IMG/VR virus record: IMGVR_UViG_3300046820_000298 | Coordinates: 1 to 64,000 of that record | Origin: a virus | Length of the DNA stretch: 64,000 bases | Direction: 5' to 3' (one strand) | Shown: positions 19,101-28,300 of the stretch, one piece after another | How the letters are laid out: each line of letters opens with the position of its first letter | Position numbering within the stretch: position 1 is the first letter of the stretch | The notes under the pieces: model-generated | Seen by the model: only the letters and a program-made list of their open reading frames with translations | What the model was told of the DNA's origin: nothing | Database searches by the model: none | Made by a program: the position numbers and the translations under genes

Positions 19101-20124
19101 CAGCTGCAGCTCCAGATTCTTCTATTCCTTTTCTTACATCATCAGGCATCTCCTGACCAGGATTAGCCTCCTCCCATTTAGCAGTTTGTTCTTCAATGAA
19201 ACCATTCTTAGCTTCTCTAGCTTCTACTGATGCTTCAGCAAGAGACATGTGTAATGCAACACTAGTATTTTTAGCAGCTGTTTTTATACCAGCTTGTCTG
19301 GCCATTTTAGCTAATCCTTGATCTATTCCCTTAGCAATATTATTAGTGTAAGGAGCACTAGCAACTTTAGCTGCATTGTAAATCTGTAATTGTTTACTTC
19401 CAAACTTAGCAGCATCTGCCCCAATATCCATTGCCTTATCAGTAGCTTTAGCAATCTTAGACATTCGTCCTAAATTACCTAACTTAGCTATCATAGCTCC
19501 TTCCCCAACACCTAACCAGGCAGTTGCAAGAGAGCCTAATGTATAACCAGCACCATTAGCAAACTTATCAGCCCAGAAATTAGCAGTGGTCATTCCTTCT
19601 AGAACTCCCATATCTTGCTCTCTCTGAGTGTAATAGTTAGGCATAGCCTCTTGAGCCCACTTGTTTATCTCATCAATAGATCTACCTACCGGATTATCAT
19701 AGTAACTGTGGTTTTCTCCAAATGCTAAGTTGAGTAATCCTCCAGCTACACCAACAGTATTTTCTGCAACAGCTCCTAATGCTGTAATTCCAGCTTTAGT
19801 TAATCCATTTGCCCATTTTTCTACAGTACCCTGGTTTTGAGCACGAGTTTCATTCCAATCTGCAAATGCATTTCGTGGAACCCCGTAGCTAGTGTAATCT
19901 TCTAGTGGGTCCGTATAAGTATTTGTTAAACTTATTGTAGCTGCATTTAAGTCAAGCCCAGAAAATCCAGTTCTTGGAGTATTCTGAGTTGGGGCAAATA
20001 CGTTTGCATCTCCTGTCTTCTTGTACATGTAAGTTGCAAACGGATCATTAGACTTCTCTTTAATGTCTTTTACTGGAAGCCCTGACTTCTTAGCAATGTA
20101 ATTTTCAAATGGATCTTCAGTCAT
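13144..20124 (-). CDS. Giant virion cargo protein with C-terminal NADAR domain (2326 aa)
   Basis: Lies directly upstream of the RNA polymerase gene. The N-terminus has a tandem motif, DPFENYIAKKSG (4-15) and DPFATYMYKKTG (27-38). Glycine-rich hydrophobic segments follow in the first 500 residues, then a long charged coiled-coil region and Thr/Pro-rich linkers. Residues ~1969-2105 match the NADAR (YbiA-like) domain: LSNFAKRPFKIDGYPF, then TVEGYFQARK, LLATGNATLTHTQD, RGKWG and LLMEVREEL. NADAR proteins act on ADP-ribose derivatives; some remove ADP-ribose from guanine in DNA and so counter DarT-type toxins. Packaging in the virion is inferred from position and size. The domain call is by motif only. 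Confidence 0.75.
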   Translation of the reverse strand: MTEDPFENYIAKKSGLPVKDIKEKSNDPFATYMYKKTGDANVFAPTQNTPRTGFSGLDLNAATISLTNTYTDPLEDYTSYGVPRNAFADWNETRAQNQGTVEKWANGLTKAGITALGAVAENTVGVAGGLLNLAFGENHSYYDNPVGRSIDEINKWAQEAMPNYYTQREQDMGVLEGMTTANFWADKFANGAGYTLGSLATAWLGVGEGAMIAKLGNLGRMSKIAKATDKAMDIGADAAKFGSKQLQIYNAAKVASAPYTNNIAKGIDQGLAKMARQAGIKTAAKNTSVALHMSLAEASVEAREAKNGFIEEQTAKWEEANPGQEMPDDVRKGIEESGAAAGNLTFGVNLPLLAGTNAISFAKMFKGIKPVAESQMYDIKKVAGKWVEDIPEKGMAKAFAKSNRIFGAPIKNSLSEGFQEAGQFVTAETSKDYYSDKFADGTGDMVEAFTNGLSKSIGTKEGLESILIGALVGGGTGTISRLGGADSKFAKQKDANTKKALDIMNSEAFGKVLENMEQSDRNIALAKEMTEANNAGNFKDAEIARRKIISSVANQYRKVGALDYAMEMMDDLKQLDETEFKKRWGYEANRTLKEQTGMEQGELIDDVKSKMERSVKRQEQVQDILRAHNPSMGMFGRILDSFESEELKKSKALETSIKTMYANVLLNRLEHVDTHDDLIKQTYQELRDLAPALSAIPEEDFEYIVKTGNVKVDDKGEISITSGVTTTPNAKLYEKLNEIFKAKSVLNPEDGRQFQKKIQELGQLIGDRQSAVQSYQALRDKPEDIALLVEAEVAKRKQDDKYKNKQQAQAAVANSESVEELNNSFPKNADPEDIAAAIVKREELIAKEDAVIAGYRNMSKEDFDAIDPEKLSPIEESAYKRYKKRLDELEAEKNFQKNIGFEAPDAATTAATTASYEEVLSDIEARTFGEIMVSSDGSSFTIDGRTYSNLEVDPVDALIRDELGTIVGVKVTDMATGNVVTWKSVDIADSANPEVTERENAIAEGLAYMTLLQAASIRADQSIPLAEAKEQLEPRIQAIKEDAAVREKFEENNESTETERELAKNNLSKTAGLTDDQLRAQIETLKSDLEEVNQIITIEEQIAKEAGFTKKEFDQDPQTKELRAIKKRITQLLNSKIKTLRERKQAKRQDALGTTETTAEVENVLSPSEEDLIKVGLEEEIKKFEDELVPLDKAAKGYQDIIDGKYGEGQDVAAATVSLKEVNKKIGVIKSKITKRTNKINSINEARELEKLRQDRDAAEGAGISSEGQEPEGKDITPREGTSTQGLDGILTEEQAKQLRQQREEAEKLRKLEEEKKKAQATTQPVVAAQPITVTTAGQLDVRLAKGEKTRMEGKVLVSEEGASIPSNNRSQTVGQVPIIVNPALASSPFIATEGTEVRFEVREDTDWWATQTPTAGEEWMTVPIFMYVKDQAGEEQAVGVLQAFAPGNNPGEQGAMRKDIYDLYKKGLTPVAMSAGKVYDSTNYSNAIVFAEDKQTGLQKRFSFFYPASTLVNTGETPAVVFVGIQNFQTSFKLATAGDSNIPNLVDTVLAADANNATLGQVGIIVIDPNGAPRVVMASTRNMTEAGRTAALAKIEAEVPSLNQFSQIVGTNLLLNDSVDPDLGSQVFTEINGEMEREFSDVETAKSFMLVETLANGTELITFFSPSANSLVRMNAANMKVALAGGTPMFSFVELGTNKEGFKGLLTATKDDSVRKSVGANLANEFKEAIMLKKFQVDKNLLKTKEAYTSPITGQVYDSYFQYLTSENEILEERTEGKGTKAILGVDVEVNSQKSPFFDVGIKTTNLGTREQDVTTERELAAKQVVMPTDTKPIQPVVSAAPTTTSKAVIEKEIQEAVDRIADIENNLLPKVNNRLDNNLQPELSALYEKLRNTKDETRKKEINNEIDKLSKLQLTRNDIIELTRRKESLEGQIESAKKFIEKKKAELAALGQPAASTQPTTTIGPETKINIYAGTGENAELSNFAKRPFKIDGYPFNTVEGYFQARKMDFSTEPFDQNLFAKFQSASGAQAKSMGRSVKGLKVDEWDSKASEIMKEGLLESFKQNPDALAKLLATGNATLTHTQDRGKWGTEFPKLLMEVREELRGANPAPQVPATTVQATLNNLATGKIKDIKSTTTEPDEPLVAVSFGRYQATDENRMVIGQGFEEFAEAGMETTPKGNYFNVYDEAFGETTELHESDPKLIKLMENLLGISKTAVQTTPQVSQPQVSDEEKVVQITGAEDTSGIFDITGIPTTAPKTTITTNTDTGIPSFINKYEVKAGSEEAKAIQAELGQEPSDPENIQDLASEAAKFIEQAKNTENNC

Positions 20125-20128
20125 CTAT

Positions 20129-22336
20129 TTAAAAGTTAAGCCAACCTTTGGCAATAGCATTTTTTATCACCTGATCATCTTGTGTATACTTAATTGGAGT
20201 TCCTCCATTAAGTGCATCCTCTCCTGTCTCTGGATCGGTAAAGGTAATGTATGGATCTCCATCTCCTCTAGAAATAACATTAACATATATAGGATCTCCA
20301 GCTAATTTTATTGTTTCAATAGTACCAACAGATCCAGCTATTCTAGTATTATGTTGCTGTATTAAAGATGCTAATCTAACTTCAGGGTCCGACATTGCAT
20401 TTCTAAGTTCTTTAGAAGTTATCTGTCTTCCATCGTAAATAGCTGTAATGGAGCCTGGTTTATCTCCTCCTTTCTCTAAGTGTATCTGATACAAATTTGT
20501 TTGGAGATTAGGGTAAGCACCTTTCATTACATATCCTTCTGCTGCTAACTCTGCTCCAGTTTTTTGCTCTCCATTAACTGTAAAGATTTGATTTTCGAAT
20601 GGCATCTTACCATTAAAGTATTCATTTTTTGCTTTAGTAAGAGCTAAACTTTTTTCTGGATCTCCAACATCGATTGTACCTGCATTAAATAGAAAAGAGG
20701 CTTTTATTTCTGGTATGACATTTTTTATCTGCTCGTCAAATTTTTCTTTAAAAATTGAAGCTGGTGTATACAATCCGACTGCTTTTCCCTGCTCTTGTTT
20801 TAATCTATTTTGGCTTTCGAATCTATACCATTTTCTAATATGATTATCATAGGCCCCTTGCCCATATTCGTTATCAAAAGCTGTTTTTAAAGCTTCGGGT
20901 TTACTTACAATAATATTATAGATCTCACCTGCCGATGCATTAGGATTAGCTTTTTTAACAGCATTTACTAACGTAGGATCTTGTTTTTCTAAAGTTGCCA
21001 TATTAATAGCCTTATCAGTAGCAGCTTTTAACTGCCCTTCAACCCTGGACCTTTCATTAATATTACTAGCTAAAGCAGCCTTTTTTGTATTTAACATCTG
21101 ATCTGACATGCCACCTGCTGCGATTTCTGCTTCTAGATTTGTAATTTGCTGATTTATACCTGTTAAGTAATCTCGTTTACTTGTAGGAGTTGCCCCTGAT
21201 ATATCGTCTGCTGCAGTTACATCTCCTTGCTCATAAAGGGGTACTCCCATAGCAGCTCGTGCATCTGCTTGTCTTTTCATAGCATCGAGCTGTACTGCAT
21301 AGTTATTCTCATAACTATACTCAGTAGTATGCTCTCTAACTCCAGCTTTCTTCAAAGCATATTCCTTAACTGGATCAAGCAGTTCATTCTTAAACTGCTC
21401 TTTAAGATATGTACTAGCTAAATTAGGATCAGACTTAGCTGTTTGAATCTTTTTGTTTTCTTCAGCTAGTGCAGTTATTTTATTTCCAAGAACCTTTTTA
21501 TCTGCAGCTGAATACTTTCCAGTAGCTATAGCCTGGTTAATCTGATCAATAGCAGATTGATTATTCTTAAGTTTAGCATCCAAGTAAGCTCCAGTGTTAC
21601 CACTTCTATCAGCCATATACAACTTCATGTCTGCTCTTTGGTCTAGATACATTCTAACATCTGGCTCTTGAATAACAGAATTATAGACATCCATTACGTC
21701 TTCTTCTGGTATTTGTACAATTTTTTCCCCGGATGTTACTTTCCAAACACCGTTAGCATCTAATCCAGCCTTTCCGGTTTTACCTCCACTAGTTTTTTCA
21801 TAAAGGATCTCTAGTCTCTCCTTCATCTTATCCATCAACTTAGGATCTTTGTAGATAGTAGGAGCTGAGAACATGGTCCCTTCTTTTGCTTTACCAGTAG
21901 TAGGATCTACTTCAAACCCTTTATACCCTTTAGTAATGTAAGAGGTAGCCATGTTGTAATCCTCAGCATTGATATCTCCTTTCTTAAATTGCTCATCTAT
22001 CTCTTTAAGAGCTCCTTGATATCTTTCGTAGTTCTCTTTGATAGGAGCATAGCTAGTAGAGAAATCCTTGGTTGCCTTATGAACAGCAAAGCCTAGGTTT
22101 TCGTAATCTCCTCTGTTAGATAAAAGGTCTAGCTTCTCATTAATCTGAGTCTCTAGTTCTTTCTTCCTAGCTAAATCATTCTCAAATGGAAGGGCAGCTT
22201 TCATCCCTTCTACAGCCATAGATAACTGGTCATTAGCTTTGAAGTTCTCCATAAATCTATTACGAAGAGTCTCTGATATAGCTACAGACTGTGGGTCCAC
22301 ATAAGTACTTACATATTCACCAAACTTATACGGCAT
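20129..22336 (-). CDS. Internal virion / cargo protein, helical (735 aa)
   Basis: Sits between the 1010-aa and 2326-aa giants with gaps of only 4-5 nt, so it belongs to the same late operon. The product is rich in Lys, Glu, Ala and Asn with predicted long helices and no transmembrane segment; the C-terminal third is more beta-rich (ITAIYDGRQITSKELRNAM). crAss-like phages carry one such mid-size protein in the cargo block, but I recognise no enzymatic motif. A structural or ejection role is inferred from neighbours. Confidence 0.65.
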   Translation of the reverse strand: MPYKFGEYVSTYVDPQSVAISETLRNRFMENFKANDQLSMAVEGMKAALPFENDLARKKELETQINEKLDLLSNRGDYENLGFAVHKATKDFSTSYAPIKENYERYQGALKEIDEQFKKGDINAEDYNMATSYITKGYKGFEVDPTTGKAKEGTMFSAPTIYKDPKLMDKMKERLEILYEKTSGGKTGKAGLDANGVWKVTSGEKIVQIPEEDVMDVYNSVIQEPDVRMYLDQRADMKLYMADRSGNTGAYLDAKLKNNQSAIDQINQAIATGKYSAADKKVLGNKITALAEENKKIQTAKSDPNLASTYLKEQFKNELLDPVKEYALKKAGVREHTTEYSYENNYAVQLDAMKRQADARAAMGVPLYEQGDVTAADDISGATPTSKRDYLTGINQQITNLEAEIAAGGMSDQMLNTKKAALASNINERSRVEGQLKAATDKAINMATLEKQDPTLVNAVKKANPNASAGEIYNIIVSKPEALKTAFDNEYGQGAYDNHIRKWYRFESQNRLKQEQGKAVGLYTPASIFKEKFDEQIKNVIPEIKASFLFNAGTIDVGDPEKSLALTKAKNEYFNGKMPFENQIFTVNGEQKTGAELAAEGYVMKGAYPNLQTNLYQIHLEKGGDKPGSITAIYDGRQITSKELRNAMSDPEVRLASLIQQHNTRIAGSVGTIETIKLAGDPIYVNVISRGDGDPYITFTDPETGEDALNGGTPIKYTQDDQVIKNAIAKGWLNF

Positions 22337-22341
22337 AGCTT

Positions 22342-25300
22342 TTATATATTAAAATTTCTTTTATTTCTTCCTCTGTTCAAATCTCCAAGACGGCTAGTGT
22401 ATCTTCTGCTTCCTCTGATTCCTCCCATCTTTTTCTTGTCTTCTCCTTCTAGACCTAGTTTTCCTAATACCTCATTATAAGTATCAGATGCAATTTTTCT
22501 AAGTTCTGCATCTGTCTTACCATAGTAAGGAGAGTCTTTCTTTTTAGCTTCTTTCTGAACTTGTTCGTAGATTGTAAAACGATCGTAAGAACCAGTGTTA
22601 TCTATAGCTTTAGCAAGTCTCTCTTGAGCTTTGTAAGATTTTTCATCTTTTACAATACCAGCAATACGAGAAGCAGCAGTATCAAGAGCTCCAAGAATTT
22701 CTTCCCTCTTGTATCTCTTTTCATCAATCTGCATTTTTCTTTCTTGAATACCAGCCTCAAGATTTGATTGGTTAACTGCTAGTCTATTTTGAACATTAGC
22801 CATGTTAGCTCTCTGAGCTGTCTCAGCATTAAACTGAGAAGCTTGTTGACCTAGTCTTGCTTCTTCTGCAGCTAGTTGCTTATTAGCTTCTTGCTCTTGG
22901 TTAGCAATTGATAGGTTCTGATTATTCTGTGCTGCATTGGCAGCCATCATAGCAGCTATTCCTCCAGGACCAGCATTGGTATTTTGGATAGCATTTCTCA
23001 TTGCTACAGTATTATTAGAGGCTGCAGCTCTTTCAGCATTCATGTTTACTCTTGGGAGTATTGCTCCTCTAACACTTCCTGCTCCTACATTTCCTCCTCC
23101 TACCATTCGTGGGAGATTACCCTCAGCTTTATAAGGACGAGCAAGTGCATATCCTACTGGAATCAATTGACCAAGTCCTGCAAGTAGTGAGCCGTTAACT
23201 CCTTTTTTAACGTCTGCTATTATTTTATTTCCCTCTCCTTTTTTTGGTTCTTCTGGTTTTGGTAGGCCTGTATCTTTTTTCTCAATTTCTGGGTCTGGTA
23301 TACTGTCAGTTACTCCTTTACTTTTTATAGGCTCAAAATCTTCTACATACAGTCTAGATGTAGCAGTTTGTTCACCAAACTTACCATCCTCTTTAAGTTT
23401 TTCTCCAGTTCTAACTCGTTTGTTATATTCTTGTTGGAAGTTCAGAACTTGATCTTTATTAGATGGATTAAATTTTGAAAAGTCATACCAAGGATTAGCA
23501 GCTTTCATATCTGTATATTGTGCCTCAGTAACATTTCCATAGAATTTATCACCTTCATGCTGACCACCAGGAACTCCTTTCATAGAAGTACTTGTACCAT
23601 ACTCACCATCTTTAATAGGTCTTGTTCTTTCTGGAAATCCTGCAGTTTGGTATTTCTTAACCATACCACTATTAGTAGTAAGTTTGCCAGGAGCAGCTGA
23701 CTGTTGATCAGATGGAGCCATAGCATTAACTTGGTTAACATCTCTAAGTGTTACATAATCTGCGTCCATTTCAGATTGAGCCATAGCTAATTGGTCTGGT
23801 CCAGCCAGTCTGTACTTATGAATTCCTCCATAAGCTGCTATCTGATTAGGGCTTCTATCCTTCTCCCCTCTTTTATTAGCTACAGCTTCTTGTTTCTTAG
23901 CTAGATCTTGAATTTCTTTTTGGCCAGCTCCTTGTTTAATAAGATCTTCATGCCTTTTAGCAAAAGACTTACCACCTAGTTTAAGGTAAGCTGAGAAGAA
24001 GTAATCATTAGGTTTACCACCATTCATCATTACCTGATCCATAGTCTCTCCACCTTCTACCTCAGTTTGTGGATCAAGTTTAATTCCACCTTCATAGTGC
24101 TTTCTTCCTACAAACTTAATTGCATCATCTCCGATAGGAACCATTTTCCCACCTGGAAGTTTACCACCAGTCTTTCCATAGAAAGAACTAGTAGGCTGCA
24201 TGTTCATATTGGTTGAGGTGTTATACCCAAAACCAGTTTGCATTCCACTAAGTCTTGAGTTAACAAAAGCTGTATTATATCTCTGAGCTAAAAGATTACC
24301 TTGCTTGTTAATTTCAGCAACTCTTTTTCTTTCAGCTTCTGCTAATTCAGCTTGTTCTTTTGTATACTCTCCAACTATCTCTTTGGATTCTTTGTTTTCT
24401 TTTATACCCTTTACTAATCCAGTTCCAGCACCTATCAATCCTCCGATAACTGCACCTCCAACTGTTCCTATTGGACCTCCAATTAAAGTTCCGGCACTAG
24501 CTCCTAGTCCAACTCCGGTACCAGCAGATTTCATTGCTGATCCTATTAGATTTCTATTCTTTTCTTTTTTAGTAAAAGTTCTGTAATCACCATCATCCCC
24601 ACTCTTTTCAATAAGTCTTCCACCAATATTTAAACCAAGGCCAATACCTGCAGTTGCTAGACCAGTTCCAATACTAGTTGCCGTTCCAGCGGCATTAGCT
24701 CCTGCTCCGGCTGCCGTTCCGGCTGTAGAAGCTCCAGCTGAAGCACCTGCACCTGCCCCGGCTGATGCTGCTTGACCTACTTGACTACCAACTTCTACTG
24801 CTCCTGGAAGGAGAGTTCCAGCTGTAGTAGCAGAACTAGCTACGGGAGCATACATTGCTGGCATAGTTGGAAGAGTGTTTAAACCTACAGAAGCAGCACT
24901 TGGAGCTGCAGATGCTGCTAAAGGTGCCAATGTTCCAGCGACATTACTTCCAGTTTGAAGTGCAGTATTGCCTATTGCACTAGCAGCAGCTTGTTCAGCA
25001 GCTTTCTGAGCAGCTTTTTGTTTAAGATAGGTTTTAGCTAAATCAGATCCAGATGACAAAGCCTCTGTAGCAATCTGCTGAGTCTCTGCTTTATTAGCAG
25101 CTTTAGTTTCCTGTATAACTTGTTTTTCCTGAGCCTCTCTGTTCTTCTTAGCCACCTCTGCTTTTATAGCTTGGCTAGATGCATAGTCACCAAACCTTGT
25201 TACATCATTGTAGTATCTGTCAGCTTCTTGTCCAGCTTGTTCAGCAAATGTACCACTGATATAATATGGGTTAACTCCTTGTTGGTATGTCGAAGAGTTG

Positions 25301-25374
25301 GCTCCAGCAAATTGATACTTTTTAACCAGTTGTTTAGTTGCTGGTTTAGATTTAGATATGGATTTCTTAGCCAT
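22342..25374 (-). CDS. Glycine-zipper virion protein, likely DNA-ejection / cargo (1010 aa)
   Basis: The N-terminal third is Ala/Gln-rich helix, followed by two Gly/Ala-rich hydrophobic tracts (about residues 200-255 and 285-325, e.g. GGPIGTVGGAVIGGLIGAG). These glycine-zipper patterns suit membrane insertion. The middle holds a KLPGGKMVPIGDDAIKFVG and YFFSAYLKLGGKSFAKRH region common in Bacteroidota phage virion proteins. About residues 625-655 (VLNFQQEYNKRVR...DGKFGEQT) resemble a peptidoglycan-binding repeat. KKYQFAG near the N-terminus and KKYQTAG in the middle recur in the 235-aa gene. The C-terminus is Arg/Lys-rich. Role in crossing the cell envelope is inference. Confidence 0.6.
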   Translation of the reverse strand: MAKKSISKSKPATKQLVKKYQFAGANSSTYQQGVNPYYISGTFAEQAGQEADRYYNDVTRFGDYASSQAIKAEVAKKNREAQEKQVIQETKAANKAETQQIATEALSSGSDLAKTYLKQKAAQKAAEQAAASAIGNTALQTGSNVAGTLAPLAASAAPSAASVGLNTLPTMPAMYAPVASSATTAGTLLPGAVEVGSQVGQAASAGAGAGASAGASTAGTAAGAGANAAGTATSIGTGLATAGIGLGLNIGGRLIEKSGDDGDYRTFTKKEKNRNLIGSAMKSAGTGVGLGASAGTLIGGPIGTVGGAVIGGLIGAGTGLVKGIKENKESKEIVGEYTKEQAELAEAERKRVAEINKQGNLLAQRYNTAFVNSRLSGMQTGFGYNTSTNMNMQPTSSFYGKTGGKLPGGKMVPIGDDAIKFVGRKHYEGGIKLDPQTEVEGGETMDQVMMNGGKPNDYFFSAYLKLGGKSFAKRHEDLIKQGAGQKEIQDLAKKQEAVANKRGEKDRSPNQIAAYGGIHKYRLAGPDQLAMAQSEMDADYVTLRDVNQVNAMAPSDQQSAAPGKLTTNSGMVKKYQTAGFPERTRPIKDGEYGTSTSMKGVPGGQHEGDKFYGNVTEAQYTDMKAANPWYDFSKFNPSNKDQVLNFQQEYNKRVRTGEKLKEDGKFGEQTATSRLYVEDFEPIKSKGVTDSIPDPEIEKKDTGLPKPEEPKKGEGNKIIADVKKGVNGSLLAGLGQLIPVGYALARPYKAEGNLPRMVGGGNVGAGSVRGAILPRVNMNAERAAASNNTVAMRNAIQNTNAGPGGIAAMMAANAAQNNQNLSIANQEQEANKQLAAEEARLGQQASQFNAETAQRANMANVQNRLAVNQSNLEAGIQERKMQIDEKRYKREEILGALDTAASRIAGIVKDEKSYKAQERLAKAIDNTGSYDRFTIYEQVQKEAKKKDSPYYGKTDAELRKIASDTYNEVLGKLGLEGEDKKKMGGIRGSRRYTSRLGDLNRGRNKRNFNI

Positions 25375-25385
25375 TTAGTTAAAGG

Positions 25386-28300
25386 TTATCTCGGTGATAC
25401 TCTTAGAGCAGCGGTCACAGTATACAAATTTATCAAATTTTTTGATAAGTTGTTAGCTATTAAACGAATTCCTAAAAATTTATCTACGAACTTTCTTTGC
25501 TCGTACCAAGGTTTGTTATAGTTTATGTAGTTTGAGTTTATAATTCCTTCAGAAAGGAACATAGATTCTGTTTGTGTAGCTGTATAAGTACCATTGTAAG
25601 GAACTCCTTGTACGTTAATTTGTCCTACAGCTAATCCAGTATTAACTACAACATTAGACAGATCTCTAAATGCATTTACATTCCAGTTGTTATCTGTTTT
25701 TCTAATGTTACTGAGGTATACGAAGGCTGTCTCCCCAGATATCTGAGTAGTGTTGTATGTATAGAAGCTTGTAAATCCAGGATCAAACTGATGCTCTACA
25801 GGTAAGGCAACATTGCCTTTAGTAAACACGTCAGTTGTAAACTTAAATCCTGAGAATACTGCATTTACTGGGGCTGTGAATATGCAGTCTATTTCAAAGT
25901 TATAGACTGTACCATAGAAGTTACCAGGGTTAGTAAGGTCACTGTGTTCGTACATCCCTGCAAATCCTGATACAGTATTAAAGGTGTACATGAACTTAGA
26001 GTTAAACCCATACAACGATGGTACATAAGAGTGTCTACTGGCCCATACAGACATAGTGTTGGAGAACGATATTGTCCATCCACCTCTTTTAAAGTAAGCA
26101 CCTTCCTCTATTGGAAGTATTGATCTGTAAAGTTCAAATCTACCATTTACTCTAGAGTAAGTTATCTGCCCACTATTGTATTCATCTAAAAACAATTGAG
26201 TTGGGACAAGCTCTCTCTTTGTAATAAGAGTACGTTTGAATAGTGGGTCGTAGCTAACTAAGAACCCAAAGTCTCCAGTTGGAGCATCTGTCGGGGTATT
26301 TGTGTAATCCGGATCCCATCCAAAAGCTTCTAGTTCGAATGGGATGTGCTCTCTAGCCCAAGCATTTATCCCCAAAAGAGTAAGGTCTGTAACCTCGTCT
26401 TTAACCAAGAAGATTTTTCTTGATTTACGTGCTACGAAAATATACCCGTCTTTGGTAACCAGTGAACCCATCTTGTTGTAAAGGCCGTTGTAGCCTTCTA
26501 TACTTTGGATGAATTCATCTGGCTCTTGAGCAAACAAGTCTCCAGATCCAATGTAAGCTTGAGTAGCATCTGCAAGTTCAAGGTTCTGTTTACCTTTAGT
26601 TCTAAATAAACTCTTTTCTGTATGTATGTAGAGAAGAGCTTTTAGGTTAAAGATATTTGTAATCTGTCCTTTGTTAACTGCAAAGTCTTTATACTGTAAA
26701 CCTAAGAAATATCTGTAGGTATCATTGAAGTTACCATCTTGTACAGAAGATCTGATAACCCTGTTAGGGAAAGCAAGAGTAACATTGTTCTCTTTAGGGA
26801 ACGGGATTCCCACTCTGATATCTTGAAGAGCAGAGTAGTGATCTTCGTAGAGTAAGTTATCCATCTTAGTTAAATCCCCAAGTGGACTTCTGTACAATAC
26901 GTCAGCAGCTACGTACTTATCAAAGAACATACTGTTCAATTCACTTACTCCTTTCTCCGGATCTCCAGCATGTCGGTAGTTGATGTTGTCATCAGTTTCC
27001 ACCATGTATTGGTATACCGTAGTAAAGACTTCATCTCCTCTAGTAGTCCAGTTTGCACCTAATGATGTGGCAGACCTTCTAGCTCCACCAAACTCATTTC
27101 CTGCTCCTTCAATAGGGTCTGTACCTGAGTTATCATCAGCTCCTCCCCACCACAATACATTGTAGTCTGCAGTAGTACCAAATATATTTGTTAAGTAAGA
27201 AGGTGTCTTACCTGAGTTATTATCCAAAGGAATATCACCCCATATGTATGCGGTAGGTTGTTTTAATCCTGCAACTTGTTGATCAAATACATTGAACTTA
27301 TTTACTCCTCTATTAAATCTAGCTAGACCATAGAGGTTAGATGTAGTTCTATAACTGTATTTACATATATAAGTATCTCCACCGTATACATCTCCAGACA
27401 CTGATTGCAAAGAGCTATCTCCGTAATAGTAGTTTCCGTCTGAGTCTACCCCAGTTTTAATATCCACACTTAGAAGGCTTTTGTAGTAACCAGTCCAAAC
27501 TAATTGCTGCTTATCAAATGGTTCAAATACATCAGTCTTATTAGAGCATACGTTCACCAGATAAGTATTAGGTCTAGCTTTAGGCTCGTTTCCTACAGGA
27601 AATACCTCTGTTGGTGTTGCATCTGGAGAGTTTGAGCTTGCAGGGTTGGTAGTAAGAGCATAAGGCTGTCTTAAACTACTATGTCCCTTCATCATCATCT
27701 TTGTAAAGATGCCTTCTGTTAAGTACCAAAGTTTATCATTATTTATCGTGGATGTCGTAGGATCATAAATAAAGTGTCTTGGGTAATTAATATCATGACC
27801 TCCTACCAATTGGGAAGCTGTATCTGGGTATAAACTTGGATCATAATATGAAGTACCAAGTCCTGTAAAATATATTTTAAGACCCCATATCAAGTTACTT
27901 AATCCTACATAACTCCAGTCATTAGTTCTATATCCACCAAGCATTGGCAGTCCTGATGCTAGGCTTATGGCAATAGAGCTTTCCCCAAAAGAATTGTGGA
28001 TATAAGTAGCTCCTTTAAATCCATTAGCAGTAGTTGACTTAAGTATGCTCAGCCCATTAACATAGGTAGCTCCTTCAGGTTCTATCATGAACACTGTCTG
28101 AGTGTTAGATAGCAAAGCAGCTTGGCTAGTTACTAGGTTTGGAAACTGATTTATATCTCCAAGCCATCTTTCTACATCGGATGCTGTTTTATCATTCCAT
28201 AGTATTCCTATGTCAACTTTATTACCAGTTGAATCATTAAGAGTTCCTGGAGTTGCATATCTACTTGCTATGTAGACGTTGCCCCACAATATCTTAGGAC

